Assembly (NCBI RefSeq): GCF_013141775.1
Contig: NZ_WHOB01000027.1
Coordinates: 62,001 to 126,000 of the forward strand
Direction: 5' to 3'
Source: Paenibacillus phytohabitans
Lineage (GTDB): Bacteria > Bacillota > Bacilli > Paenibacillales > Paenibacillaceae
DNA length: 64,000 bases
In this document: in pieces, positions 44,559 to 53,323 of the stretch
Layout: the number at the start of each line of letters is the position of its first letter
How positions within the stretch are numbered: position 1 is the stretch's first letter
Translations under genes and position numbers: made by a program
The notes under the pieces: model-generated
Databases searched by the model: none
What the model was told of the DNA's origin: nothing
Seen by the model: the letters and a program-made list of their open reading frames with translations, nothing else

Positions 44559-45161
44559 ATGTCGAATTTTTCTTTAGGCACCAGTGGAACAAACATTATC
44601 AAATCGTATGAGGGATTTTCCTTGAAATTTTATGGAGATCTTTATGGGTTTCCAACTGTTGGATGGGGTCATTTGATAACAAATACTAAAACATATACTA
44701 AAAATACAACAGGTAATGCAAATGATTCCCTTCTTACCCAAGCACAAGCTGATGCTCTATCAAGCTCTTTGAGCCTCGGTTATACATCACCAATTTCTCA
44801 GTCTAAGGCAAATACTTTTTTTACTGAGGATACTGCAAAAGCTATAAAGGCTGTAAATAATTTAGTACCCCCTAATGGTCATACATTTTCACAATCTCAG
44901 TTTGATGCACTTGTTTCATTCACTTTTAATGGAGGTTCCGGGGTGCTAGCAACCGGTGATGTTCAAGCTATGCTTGCATATCAGCAAATATATCCATCTT
45001 TTAATGGCCCACTTTCAACAAATGAAATTGATACTTGTTCAAGATTGGTCAGCAAAGCATTTTCATACGATAGAAATTTACAAAGACGAAGAAATGATGA
45101 AGCAACTTTATTTTGTACAGGCATGAAGTATACTCACAAGTATCCAGTATATACACTATAG
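44559..45161 (+). CDS. GH24 T4-type lysozyme (endolysin)
   Basis: This 200-residue muramidase has the T4-lysozyme catalytic triad with exact spacing: Glu18 (SYEGFSLKF), Asp27 (FYGD) and Thr33 (PTVGWGH). CAGGAG lies 8 bp before the ATG at 44559. An in-frame extension upstream to GTG 44421 would add 46 residues including one hydrophobic segment (MIPPIALLLILISGVIN), which could act as a membrane anchor or export signal; this is unresolved. It follows the split sigma genes 148 bp downstream in a stretch that is clearly more AT-rich than the flanks, suggesting horizontal or phage origin. Confidence 0.85.
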   Translation: MSNFSLGTSGTNIIKSYEGFSLKFYGDLYGFPTVGWGHLITNTKTYTKNTTGNANDSLLTQAQADALSSSLSLGYTSPISQSKANTFFTEDTAKAIKAVNNLVPPNGHTFSQSQFDALVSFTFNGGSGVLATGDVQAMLAYQQIYPSFNGPLSTNEIDTCSRLVSKAFSYDRNLQRRRNDEATLFCTGMKYTHKYPVYTL

Positions 45162-45183
45162 TTTAATTGTTTTAGGGCATAAA

Positions 45184-45217
45184 CAAGAAAGGTCAGCCTA
45201 AAGGCTGACCTTTCTTG
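45184..45217. terminator. Bidirectional terminator after the lysozyme gene
   Basis: AAGAAAGGTCAGCC and GGCTGACCTTTCTT are perfect complements, 14 bp, with A- and T-rich ends. It separates the convergent lysozyme and lipoprotein genes. Confidence 0.95.
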
Positions 45218-45242
45218 TTTGGAAAATATAATCTTAATTCAT

Positions 45243-45842
45243 TTAATCAGTAATTTTTTTAAGCTCAAAAATAGTTGCCTCTGATAACAAGATAACCCTA
45301 TCGTTATTAACAATAAAAAAAGTTACACTTACAGGTATTCTAAGTTTTGTAGAAGGGTTACTTATATCTATGACTTTTACTTCATCATTTATATTTAAGT
45401 CTGGGATAAGTATTTTGTACGATCTATAAAAAGAGTCCGAGTTATAGCATGCTTCTGTAATCTGATATACTGGATTTTTTAGTTCATATTGATATTTCTT
45501 ATACTTTTTTAGTCCTTTTGATGAAAAAAAGTCTTTTTCGATTACAAGTTCATCCCCGATAAATTTTTGCCCTGTTGGATATTCAGAAGCATCATTATAT
45601 GAATTGGCAAATCCTAAATGCTTCTCAACTTTCCAAGTTCCATAGAAATATTTTTCAGTTTCACTATCCAAATTTATACGGTCATCAGTACAATATTCGG
45701 ATGTGTTTTTTGGAATAATAGACTCTTCCGTTTCAGCTTTAGGTTCACTAGAAGTATTTGGATTTGATGTCGTTTCAACATTTCCGCAAGCCGATGCCAG
45801 CATCAACATTATCATCATACAAGCCATTAATGTTTTTTTCAT
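45243..45842 (-). CDS. Lipoprotein of unknown function
   Basis: This 199-residue protein has a lipoprotein signal (MLMLASACGNVE, Cys19) and a short Ser/Thr/Asn linker. The mature domain begins at about 50 (YFYGTWKVEKHLGFANSY), a lipocalin- or META-like start with later beta strands (KILIPDLNINDEVKVIDI). AGGGGGATGAG lies before the ATG. I do not recognise the family. It is AT-rich like its neighbours and apparently monocistronic. Confidence 0.75.
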   Translation of the reverse strand: MKKTLMACMMIMLMLASACGNVETTSNPNTSSEPKAETEESIIPKNTSEYCTDDRINLDSETEKYFYGTWKVEKHLGFANSYNDASEYPTGQKFIGDELVIEKDFFSSKGLKKYKKYQYELKNPVYQITEACYNSDSFYRSYKILIPDLNINDEVKVIDISNPSTKLRIPVSVTFFIVNNDRVILLSEATIFELKKITD

Positions 45843-46096
45843 ATCTCATCCCCCTAACTGAATTAATCCCCCGTATGGATTAAAGTCTCCCAGTTCCATC
45901 GTTTTTATATCACCATGTACTCACGGTATTTTTTTCGGTTAAGTTGTTACTACACAAGCTCACTTTTGAACACTATATTCCCTTTTTTGCCTACCTAGCA
46001 GAAATTATATCAGAGCATTTGAAGCAATGAATGACATAAAAATAACATTATTTATGCAAAAGGTTAACTTTATGTTATCTAAATTAGAAACAACAA

Positions 46097-46252
46097 TTAT
46101 TGCGTTAATCCCATAACCTCAATACAAGAACAGATTGACTCGATATAATTAACAATCATGCCTAACCCGAACAACAGACCGCTAATTGTATGGGCTGTTG
46201 TTCCCGGAGTGATCATGCGGTAGCCCAAAGAGGTCCGTTTCTGCAATCTCAC
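46097..46252 (-). CDS. Possible 51-residue membrane peptide (alternative 24-residue frame)
   Basis: GGAGGT at 46263-46268 precedes two overlapping starts. GTG 46252 opens a 51-residue frame with a hydrophobic middle (TISGLLFGLGMIVNYIES); ATG 46256 has better spacing but encodes only 24 residues (MSEIAETDLFGLPHDHSGNN). Either frame, or neither, may be used. The other parts of 45843-46282 are AT-rich with no gene visible. Confidence 0.25.
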   Translation of the reverse strand: MRLQKRTSLGYRMITPGTTAHTISGLLFGLGMIVNYIESICSCIEVMGLTQ

Positions 46253-46282
46253 TCATGACTGGACCTCCATGCTGATGATTAC

Positions 46283-46690
46283 CTATACAATTGTATTACT
46301 GATAATTTGCAGGAAACCATTCTTGGCAGCAGTATTGACGGTAATTGTCGGACTTTTGAAATCAACCTGGCAGCCAAAGGCTTCTGAATGAAAAATCGTC
46401 ACGGTACCGCTGTCCGGTTTCAATTTCACCTGAGTCTTGTTCTTGGTAAGAATAATTTCAGAGTTAGTCCCGGCGACCTTGACTCCCAGATTCTCGCTGA
46501 TTACACGCAGAGGAACCATCGTATGATTGTTTTTGACCTCGGCGCCCGTATCGTAGGAAATTACAACACCGTCAATCTTAATTTGCAGCTTATCCGCTGC
46601 CGCATGGGCAGGTGAAGAAGAAACGGAAGAAACCGCTAACCCAACTACAACCATCATTCCTGCAAGAGCTTTTTTCACTTTAGCCAACAC
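46283..46690 (-). CDS. Secreted copper-amine-oxidase-N/stalk-domain protein
   Basis: The 135-residue protein has a Sec signal peptide (core MMVVVGLAVSSVSSS, cleaved near AHA-A) and the 'copper amine oxidase N-terminal' stalk domain: HTMVPLRVISENLGVKV followed by short strands. This domain is frequent in Paenibacillus surface proteins and has no known enzymatic role. The GTG start has no strong ribosome site; a GTG four codons later (giving MKKALAGMM) is as likely. Only one stalk unit is present, so it is near the family's minimum length. Confidence 0.75.
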   Translation of the reverse strand: MLAKVKKALAGMMVVVGLAVSSVSSSPAHAAADKLQIKIDGVVISYDTGAEVKNNHTMVPLRVISENLGVKVAGTNSEIILTKNKTQVKLKPDSGTVTIFHSEAFGCQVDFKSPTITVNTAAKNGFLQIISNTIV

Positions 46691-46873
46691 TTTTTTTATC
46701 CGAATCTGGCTTCCAGTCTACTTCGTTTTTCTCTCAATTTTTCCCACTATGATTATACAAAGAATGTAAACATTTGTTGCGTAATTATACAGCGTAAAAA
46801 TAACATAAGAAAGCTAAAAATATAGCAAGAACACCGGGCTGCTCTCCCCGCCCCCTCTCCGGCTCGGCCAATC

Positions 46874-46929
46874 GCTCAAAATATCGCAAAACATGATGCG
46901 GAAAAACAGTTCCGCTCTTAATTTATAAT
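46874..46929 (+). promoter_or_regulatory. 34-bp shared element plus TATAAT box of the wall GH43 gene
   Basis: The block 46874-46907 (ends with ATGCGGAAAAAC) matches the reverse complement of 61005-61038 at 28 of 34 positions. A perfect -10 TATAAT (46924-46929) follows 16 bp later. The element probably acts as an activator site in place of a -35. The rest of 46691-46873 shows no gene. Confidence 0.65.
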
Positions 46930-46952
46930 GGAAGCGTAGCGCTGCAATTAAT

Positions 46953-46966
46953 GGTAAGCGGTTTCA
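46953..46966 (+). promoter_or_regulatory. cre-like site before the wall GH43 gene
   Basis: GGTAAGCGGTTTCA matches 13 of 14 positions of TGWNANCGNTNWCA and lies about 25 bp after the -10 box, a position typical for CcpA road-block repression. Confidence 0.6.
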
Positions 46967-47056
46967 AGAAAAGCAGGGTCATATCTTTGCGGAGGAGGGC
47001 AAGTGAACATAACTTTTGTCAAAATGATCAGAAATTGCTTAGAAAAGGAGATTCAT

Positions 47057-50000
47057 ATGAGGAAAAAAAGCTCAAAGCTGCTCCCCCTGGTGTTGATACT
47101 TTCATTACTGCTGTCAGGCATCTCTTACGCCGATGTAACCTCTAATTACGTTAACCCGCTTATGGGCGGTGCTGATCCTACCGTGGCCAGGGCTGCTGAC
47201 GGTTATTACTATTCTGCATCTTCAGGCGATAATAACATCACTTTGAAGAGGCATGAAACCATTCTCGGCGTATCTACGGCCAAAAGCAAAGTGGTCTGGA
47301 AGAAGCCCGATAACTTCGGCTATGTGTGGGGTCCATATGTCTACCGGCTGGACGGCAAGTGGTATCTGTATTTCTCTTCCGGCCCGGAGGACAGCTTCGG
47401 ATATGGACATCCAAGCTCCTACGTTCTGGAGAACGCATCACCCGATCCTTTCGAAGGAACCTGGGAGCTGAAGGGCGAATCCGCCAATGAAGACAGCGAC
47501 GGGCAGGTTACGGTCAAGCAGGGACTGCTGAACACGGAAGGCTACGGTTTGGCCTGCGGCGTGGTTACGATTAAAGGGGAACCCTACTTCACCTATACCA
47601 AATACTATTATTTCACGGACCCGCAGAATCCGGAGAATACGAAATTCGATGAGAGTCCGACGATTGTCAAAATGAAGAACCCGTGGACCCTGGAGGGGCC
47701 GGAAGGCACGGTGGCCAAACCGGAATATGATTGGGAAAAGAAAAACGATAATATCAACGAAGGCGCTGCGGTAGTCGAGAGAAACGGTAAAATCTATTTT
47801 GCCTACTCGGCCAGCAGCTTCATGAATGATAACTATGCGGTTGGCGTATCCGTTGCGGATGCATCCTCAGATGTGATGAATGCGGATTCATGGGTCAAAT
47901 ACCCTGAGCCTGTGATGAAAAGATCGGATGAGAACAGCTCGTATGGCCCCGGCTCTCCCCTGTTCCTGAAGTCCGAAGACGACAGCGAGGATTGGATTCT
48001 GTATCACGGCATACCGACCCATGGGCAAGGCGGCGGGAACAGAGGCATAAGAGCGCAGCGGATTCACTGGGATGATAATGATTTCATCAATCTTGGCATT
48101 CCTTCCAACCCCGGCACAGTCCTGAACAGACCTTCCGGAGAAGAGAGAAGCGAAATCTATGAAGCCGAGGAGGCAAAGCTGTCGGGAGTAGCGAGAATCC
48201 CCGGAGGAACGGCTTATGCTTCGGGCGGCGTATACCAAAAATACAATAACAGCAGCACTAATGACTATATAGAGTTTACAGTAAACACTACTGCTGGCGG
48301 GACCTACTCGCTGGATTTCAGATACAACAATAACACGGCGAATCCGGTTACCATGAAATTAGGCGTTAATGGGGGAGCAAACCGCGATCTTTCCTTCCCT
48401 TCGAATGCCGGATTTGAGGCGAATTTCGATCTGAAATCGGTTTATAACCTTCCGCTTAACGCCGGAAGCAACACAATCCGCCTGTCCGGCAAGAGTGCTT
48501 TGGCTCTGGATGCCATGATTATCAAGCGCAGCACCTTGTATGAAGCAGAAAATGCCGTGCTGTCCGGAAATGCAAAGGCCGACGCAGATCATCCGGGTTA
48601 CAGCGGAACGGGATTTGCCGGAGGACTCTGGACTTCCAGCTCTGCAGTTTCCTTCAAGGTAAATGCCGCTGCTGCCGGCAGCTATTCGGTTAAGCTGGGC
48701 TACAGCCTGGGATTCAACGATGACCGGACGCTGACTATGTATGTGAACGGGCAAAAGCTTAAGCAGGTCGATTTCTTCAGCCTAAAAAGCTGGGACAGCT
48801 GGGCCGACCGCTATGATAATGTTTTCCTTCAAGAAGGGGAAAATACGATCACTTATAAATATGACGAAGGCGATACCGGCAACGTCAATCTGGACTTTAT
48901 AACCGTAACAGAAGCCACTACCTGGCATTATGGAGCAGAAGATGCCAAGCTGACTGGCGGGAACGATGCTGCAGTGGTTTACGCCAAAGACGGCAATCTG
49001 GGAACAGGTTATGTCACCGGGCTGTCCAAAGCGGGTTCGTCCGTGGAGTTTGCGGTAAATGTGGAGAATGCAGCCTCTTATGATGTGAAGCTGAGATATG
49101 CCAAAGAGGCTGCAGGCACAACCTATGGCCTGTATTTGAACGGCACGAAGATTAAGAATATTACCCTCCCCTCTACCGGCGGACTTACCGTCTGGAAGGA
49201 GCAGCTTGACACGTTAAGTCTGAAGGCGGGTAAGAACACAATTACTTATAAGAATGAAACAGGAAACTCCGGCATTCTAAGTATGGACAGTATTCACCTT
49301 AACAAGCGTACTCCGTGGAGATATCAGGCCGAGGATGCCACCCGGCAAGGAAGCCTCAAGGTTGTCAGGGATCATTTATGGTATGAAGGCAACGGGTTCG
49401 TAGGCGGATTCGAGCAGACCGGGGACACGCTGAAGTTTGAAGTAAACGTCCCTAATACAGCTGACTATACGTCGACTTTGCGGTATTCCGGGGTACAAAG
49501 CTCGAATATTACCATGTCGATGACGGTTAACGGACAGAGAATCAAGCAAGTGTCCTTAACCCCGACAGCGAATTGGGATATCTGGGCTAACAGTACGGAG
49601 TCCGTGAATCTCAAAGCCGGCAAGAATACAATTGAATTCATCCGCGAACAAGGAGATACCGGCAGATTCAATGTCGACAGTCTCACGATTGATAAGACGA
49701 GCGGCGGATTTATGAGCTCGATTGCGGGCAAGATCATTCCGGAGAAAATGGTCAAAATCCAGCCCAAGCACAGCGGAAAAGCATTGGATGTGGACAGAGT
49801 CTCCAGTGATCCGCTGGCGGTGATTAACCAGTGGTCTAACGGTGACGGTAATAATCAGCTGTGGAGATTCCTGGATCTCGGCACAGGCTATTACCAGATT
49901 CAGTCGGTCCAAAGCGGCCATGTGCTCGACATTCTTCCCGGTTCAGCAATCCAGCAGCTGTGTCAGAATACGAAAGCTTCCGGAACGATACCGGATACGC

Positions 50001-52615
50001 AGCAGTGGAAGCTGGAGAAAGACGGAGATTACTACAAGATCATTAACAAAAGCAATAATAAAGTAATCACTGTAGAAGGAGCGTCCAAGAGTGACGGTGC
50101 AGCAGTGAGAGTTGCGGATGATCAGGCGAAGGATAATCAGCGGATGAAAATTGAAGTCCGTAACCTCAGCAATAGTGAAATCAGCGCTCTGACCGAGCTG
50201 AACGGGCGCTATGATATTACTTTTGACGCGAATGGCGGAAGTCCGGGACAGACAGTCGTTCAGGCTGCATACGGCGAGCAGTTAACGGCTCCGGCCGTAA
50301 TGAATAAAGGTTATGTGCTGGAGGGCTGGTATAACGAATCCGAGAAATGGGATTTTGCTAATCAGACCGTGCCGGGAGTAATGACGCTGACGGCCAAATG
50401 GAATCAAAAGGCGCCGGAGGTGCAGATTGTCAGTGAAGGCTTGATGCGGGCGGGTTCAGCTGGAGTACTCCGCGCCGCCGGTAAAGGAGAAGGAACCCTG
50501 TCCTTCACCTGGTACCTCGACAAGGGCGATGGCTATGATTATGGTGAGCCGGTCGGTTCGGGCGACAGCCTGACGCTGGCGGCGTTGACAGAAGCGATGA
50601 GCGGCTACCGGTATAAGGCGGTTGTGGCAGACGATAGCGGCTTAACCGGCGAGCAGGAATATATATTGCAAGTGCTCCCGGCTGCAGTAGAGTGGATTCC
50701 CCCTGCCTTTGCGGTAGATTTACCTTCTGCCATGGACGCCGTTGAGGGCGAACCTTTGACGCTGCTCGTTGATGCAACAGGTGACGTAGCGTCTATCGGT
50801 TGGGAAGTAAAACGTCCGGACAGCGGGGATTGGCTGCCGCTAACGAGTGTTACCGGTGCAGTATACCGCTTCACGCCGGGAATGGAAGATGACGGAACGC
50901 AGTACCGTGTGGTGCTGACCGGCAAAGCCGAGATGAATCCGGAACGTATCACCGGAACGGAGCTGGTGCTCAAGGTCTATCCGGCACATGAAATACCGGT
51001 GGTCCAGTCGTTTACGGCAAGTGTAAATCCGGTAAAGGAAGGGGATTCAGTTACCTTTAACGTTGTAGCCAATTCTGTGTATGGAGAGCTGAGCTACCGC
51101 TGGCTGAAGAACGATCTTGTGCTGGATGGTGCGGCCGGGAGCAGTCTGACACTGGATAAGGCTGCTATATCTGATGCAGGGGCATACAAGGTTGAGGTTA
51201 TGAACACCCGTATGATCGGGGAGTATGCTTATATGGATGCGGTCGATACAGAGACGATTGAGCTGACTGTCAACCGTCAGCCGGTAACACCAACAGATCC
51301 TCCGGCGACACCAACGGACCCGCCGGTGACAGCAACAAGTCCGCCTTCATCTACGGCGAAGCCTGCGGCAACACCACAGCCTACCGCAACGCCGGGACCT
51401 TCGGCTGCAGTCATAACAGCTGCTCAGCTGAGCAGTCCTGCGGTGAACGGGGTAGTTACAGTCCAGGTAGGGCAAGCGGCTACGGTTGAGCTTCCGGTGA
51501 ATGCCGGGACACTGCTGGGAACCCATTCCCTGCGTGTACAGGGAGACGGAATAGAGCTGGTACTGACGCCGGAGCTGCTGAAGCAGCTGGCGGAAGCCGT
51601 GCCTGCTGCCGGGAGCAGCGGCGCTAAGATTGTGCTGAAGGCGCAGCATAAGACACTGGAAGCTGCGAAGCTGAAGACAGAAGCTGGCGTAGCGCTGGCA
51701 GGCAAGCTGATGGATTATGACCTGAGTCTGGTAAAGGCTGACGGGACAGCGATCCATCTGGAGGATTATCCGGTTCCGGTGAGCGTCAGCTGGCCAGCGG
51801 ATGGGCTTGATTCGAGGCTGCTTGGCCTGTACCGTGTGAGCAGTGACGGTACACTCACTTATCTGGGCGGAGCAGCTGAAGCGGGCAGATTAAAGGGACT
51901 TCTCGAGGGCAGCGGCACGTATGCGCTGCTGGAGTATTCCAAGCAATTCAGCGATGTTCCAGTCACACACTGGGCGTTCGAAGCCTTGCGTGAGCTGTCT
52001 GCGAAACATCTGATCAAGGGAATCTCGGAGCAGGCTTATCAGCCGGGCCGGAATATTACCCGGGCTGAATTCGTGCAGCTGATGGCCGGTGCGCTGCAGC
52101 TGGGCAGCGGCGGTAGCAATAGTGGCAACGGCATCGGGAACGGTGCCGGCAGTGGCACCAGCGGGAAAGACAGCGGGAACGGCGACAGCGGCACCAGCGG
52201 GAACGACAGCGATAACGGCAGTGGCAACAGCGGGAACGACGCCAGCATTGGCAGCATCGCATTCGCTGATGTTCCGCAAGATGCCTGGTACAGGGATGCT
52301 CTTTCCGGCATGGTGCAGGCAGGGCTGATTACCGGACGGAGTCCGGTATCCTTCCAGCCGAATGCAGAGATCAGCCGCGAAGAGATGACTGTCATTCTGA
52401 TGCGGGCTTATAAGCTCCAGCATGGTGCAATCCCGGCCGCTGCAGACATCACTTCTATGAAGGATGCTGCGGACATCTCCGGCTGGGCAGCAGAACATGT
52501 AGCCGCTGCGGCCTCACTCGGCTTCGTGAACGGACGGGCTGACGGTACCTTCGCTCCGAAGGCTGCCGCCACCCGTGCAGAAGCTGCGCAGATCCTGCTG
52601 AATTATTTGAAATAA
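47057..52615 (+). CDS. Wall-anchored GH43 enzyme with CBMs, ricin-type and SLH domains
   Basis: This 1,852-residue surface enzyme starts at ATG 47057 after AAAAGGAGATTC and has a signal peptide (1-25, ISYA-DV). The GH43 propeller (about 28-360) shows Asp40 (GGADPTVA) and Glu235 (INEGAAVV, acid), a pattern closest to arabinofuranosidase-type GH43. Then come four CBM6/35-like modules (about 368, 494, 625, 755; YEAE or YQAED starts), a ricin-type domain (about 897-1045), an InlB repeat, Ig-like modules, a Pro/Thr linker and three SLH units (from about 1631). A 50-residue Gly/Ser/Asn insert (about 1683-1732) separates SLH1 from SLH2. The C-terminal half is a paralogue of the GH85 protein's. Likely substrate: arabinoxylan or arabinan. 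Confidence 0.92.
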   Translation: MRKKSSKLLPLVLILSLLLSGISYADVTSNYVNPLMGGADPTVARAADGYYYSASSGDNNITLKRHETILGVSTAKSKVVWKKPDNFGYVWGPYVYRLDGKWYLYFSSGPEDSFGYGHPSSYVLENASPDPFEGTWELKGESANEDSDGQVTVKQGLLNTEGYGLACGVVTIKGEPYFTYTKYYYFTDPQNPENTKFDESPTIVKMKNPWTLEGPEGTVAKPEYDWEKKNDNINEGAAVVERNGKIYFAYSASSFMNDNYAVGVSVADASSDVMNADSWVKYPEPVMKRSDENSSYGPGSPLFLKSEDDSEDWILYHGIPTHGQGGGNRGIRAQRIHWDDNDFINLGIPSNPGTVLNRPSGEERSEIYEAEEAKLSGVARIPGGTAYASGGVYQKYNNSSTNDYIEFTVNTTAGGTYSLDFRYNNNTANPVTMKLGVNGGANRDLSFPSNAGFEANFDLKSVYNLPLNAGSNTIRLSGKSALALDAMIIKRSTLYEAENAVLSGNAKADADHPGYSGTGFAGGLWTSSSAVSFKVNAAAAGSYSVKLGYSLGFNDDRTLTMYVNGQKLKQVDFFSLKSWDSWADRYDNVFLQEGENTITYKYDEGDTGNVNLDFITVTEATTWHYGAEDAKLTGGNDAAVVYAKDGNLGTGYVTGLSKAGSSVEFAVNVENAASYDVKLRYAKEAAGTTYGLYLNGTKIKNITLPSTGGLTVWKEQLDTLSLKAGKNTITYKNETGNSGILSMDSIHLNKRTPWRYQAEDATRQGSLKVVRDHLWYEGNGFVGGFEQTGDTLKFEVNVPNTADYTSTLRYSGVQSSNITMSMTVNGQRIKQVSLTPTANWDIWANSTESVNLKAGKNTIEFIREQGDTGRFNVDSLTIDKTSGGFMSSIAGKIIPEKMVKIQPKHSGKALDVDRVSSDPLAVINQWSNGDGNNQLWRFLDLGTGYYQIQSVQSGHVLDILPGSAIQQLCQNTKASGTIPDTQQWKLEKDGDYYKIINKSNNKVITVEGASKSDGAAVRVADDQAKDNQRMKIEVRNLSNSEISALTELNGRYDITFDANGGSPGQTVVQAAYGEQLTAPAVMNKGYVLEGWYNESEKWDFANQTVPGVMTLTAKWNQKAPEVQIVSEGLMRAGSAGVLRAAGKGEGTLSFTWYLDKGDGYDYGEPVGSGDSLTLAALTEAMSGYRYKAVVADDSGLTGEQEYILQVLPAAVEWIPPAFAVDLPSAMDAVEGEPLTLLVDATGDVASIGWEVKRPDSGDWLPLTSVTGAVYRFTPGMEDDGTQYRVVLTGKAEMNPERITGTELVLKVYPAHEIPVVQSFTASVNPVKEGDSVTFNVVANSVYGELSYRWLKNDLVLDGAAGSSLTLDKAAISDAGAYKVEVMNTRMIGEYAYMDAVDTETIELTVNRQPVTPTDPPATPTDPPVTATSPPSSTAKPAATPQPTATPGPSAAVITAAQLSSPAVNGVVTVQVGQAATVELPVNAGTLLGTHSLRVQGDGIELVLTPELLKQLAEAVPAAGSSGAKIVLKAQHKTLEAAKLKTEAGVALAGKLMDYDLSLVKADGTAIHLEDYPVPVSVSWPADGLDSRLLGLYRVSSDGTLTYLGGAAEAGRLKGLLEGSGTYALLEYSKQFSDVPVTHWAFEALRELSAKHLIKGISEQAYQPGRNITRAEFVQLMAGALQLGSGGSNSGNGIGNGAGSGTSGKDSGNGDSGTSGNDSDNGSGNSGNDASIGSIAFADVPQDAWYRDALSGMVQAGLITGRSPVSFQPNAEISREEMTVILMRAYKLQHGAIPAAADITSMKDAADISGWAAEHVAAAASLGFVNGRADGTFAPKAAATRAEAAQILLNYLK

Positions 52616-52660
52616 GTCTAGCACGGAAACAGAGTGTAGCTGTTCTGCAAGGCATAAATA

Positions 52661-52697
52661 AGGCGCCCCCCCGGATACAGTTCCTGGGGGAGCGCCT
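52661..52697 (+). terminator. Terminator of the wall GH43 gene
   Basis: AGGCGC-CCCCCC and GGGGG-AGCGCCT form a strong hairpin 46 bp after the stop, followed by a T-containing stretch. It is homologous to the hairpin after the GH85-SLH gene. Confidence 0.85.
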
Positions 52698-52720
52698 CTT
52701 ATATATCCTATGACTATAAA

Positions 52721-52796
52721 CTTCTACTTCTACTTCTACTTCTACTTCTACTTCTACTTCTACTTCTACTTCTACTTCTACTTCTACTTCTACTTC
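52721..52796. repeat. Hexanucleotide microsatellite, 12.7 copies
   Basis: CTTCTA is repeated without interruption for 76 bp just after the terminator. It lies in no credible gene; the Glu-Val frame on the other strand has no start signals of its own. Confidence 0.95.
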
Positions 52797-52876
52797 CCAA
52801 ACGGTATGCACGAAATCTTTTCCCGAAGCAACCGCAACCGAACAATGGCTTAAGACCACCTGGCGAGGATACAAAT

Positions 52877-53050
52877 GTTGTACTTTCTGCAACTTGCCTG
52901 CCAGGATACGGGGCTGTTAGGGAGGATTGTTGTACGAAATGCAAGAATTTCCCCGGTAGGCCGCTCGAGGAAGGAGAAATGTTGTATTTCATACAACAAT
53001 CTTTAATTACCGCCGATTTAAGGAGACAAATGTTGTATTTCGTGCAAGAT
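52877..53050. repeat. Array of four GTTGTA...TRCAA palindromes, 51-52 bp period
   Basis: Left arms GTTGTA start at 52877, 52929, 52981 and 53032, steps 52, 52 and 51 bp. The third copy is nearly perfect (ATGTTGTATTTCATACAACA). Same motif and period as 5883-6054. Nothing else is visible in 52797-52876 or 53171-53323. Confidence 0.8.
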
Positions 53051-53130
53051 TTCAGGTTGTATACGCACGCTGGAGGGATGCCCGCAATAAAGTTTGCTGT
53101 CTACCGAAAACCAGGAACATACTGAAAGTT

Positions 53131-53170
53131 AAATAACCAGCCGCCGGTAGCTTTCCGGTGGCTGGTTATT
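53131..53170. terminator. Terminator of the GH65 operon
   Basis: AATAACCAGCC and GGCTGGTTATT pair perfectly with a further CGCCGG/CCGGTG inner stem. It lies about 150 bp past the end of the last gene of the minus-strand operon and can work in both directions. Confidence 0.9.
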
Positions 53171-53323
53171 TGTAATCCCTTTTAAACCTATTGTAGAAGG
53201 AACTTAGATTCTAACCTGCGGTGCTGGCCGAATCCTTGATCTACACAGGAAGTGTCAATCAGTTGGCCATCGTTCTTAAGTTTACCTTATATAGCTGGAG
53301 TCCATGCTCCGGGTATAAATCAG

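Noticed and set aside
43240..45240. Complete prophage
   Set aside because: Only a lysozyme and sigma-like genes are present; no integrase, structural, terminase or holin genes and no attachment repeats were found.
52455..52892. Minus-strand frame with a long Glu-Val repeat
   Set aside because: The repeat is the translation of the CTTCTA microsatellite; no start signals exist and it crosses a terminator and the end of the SLH gene.
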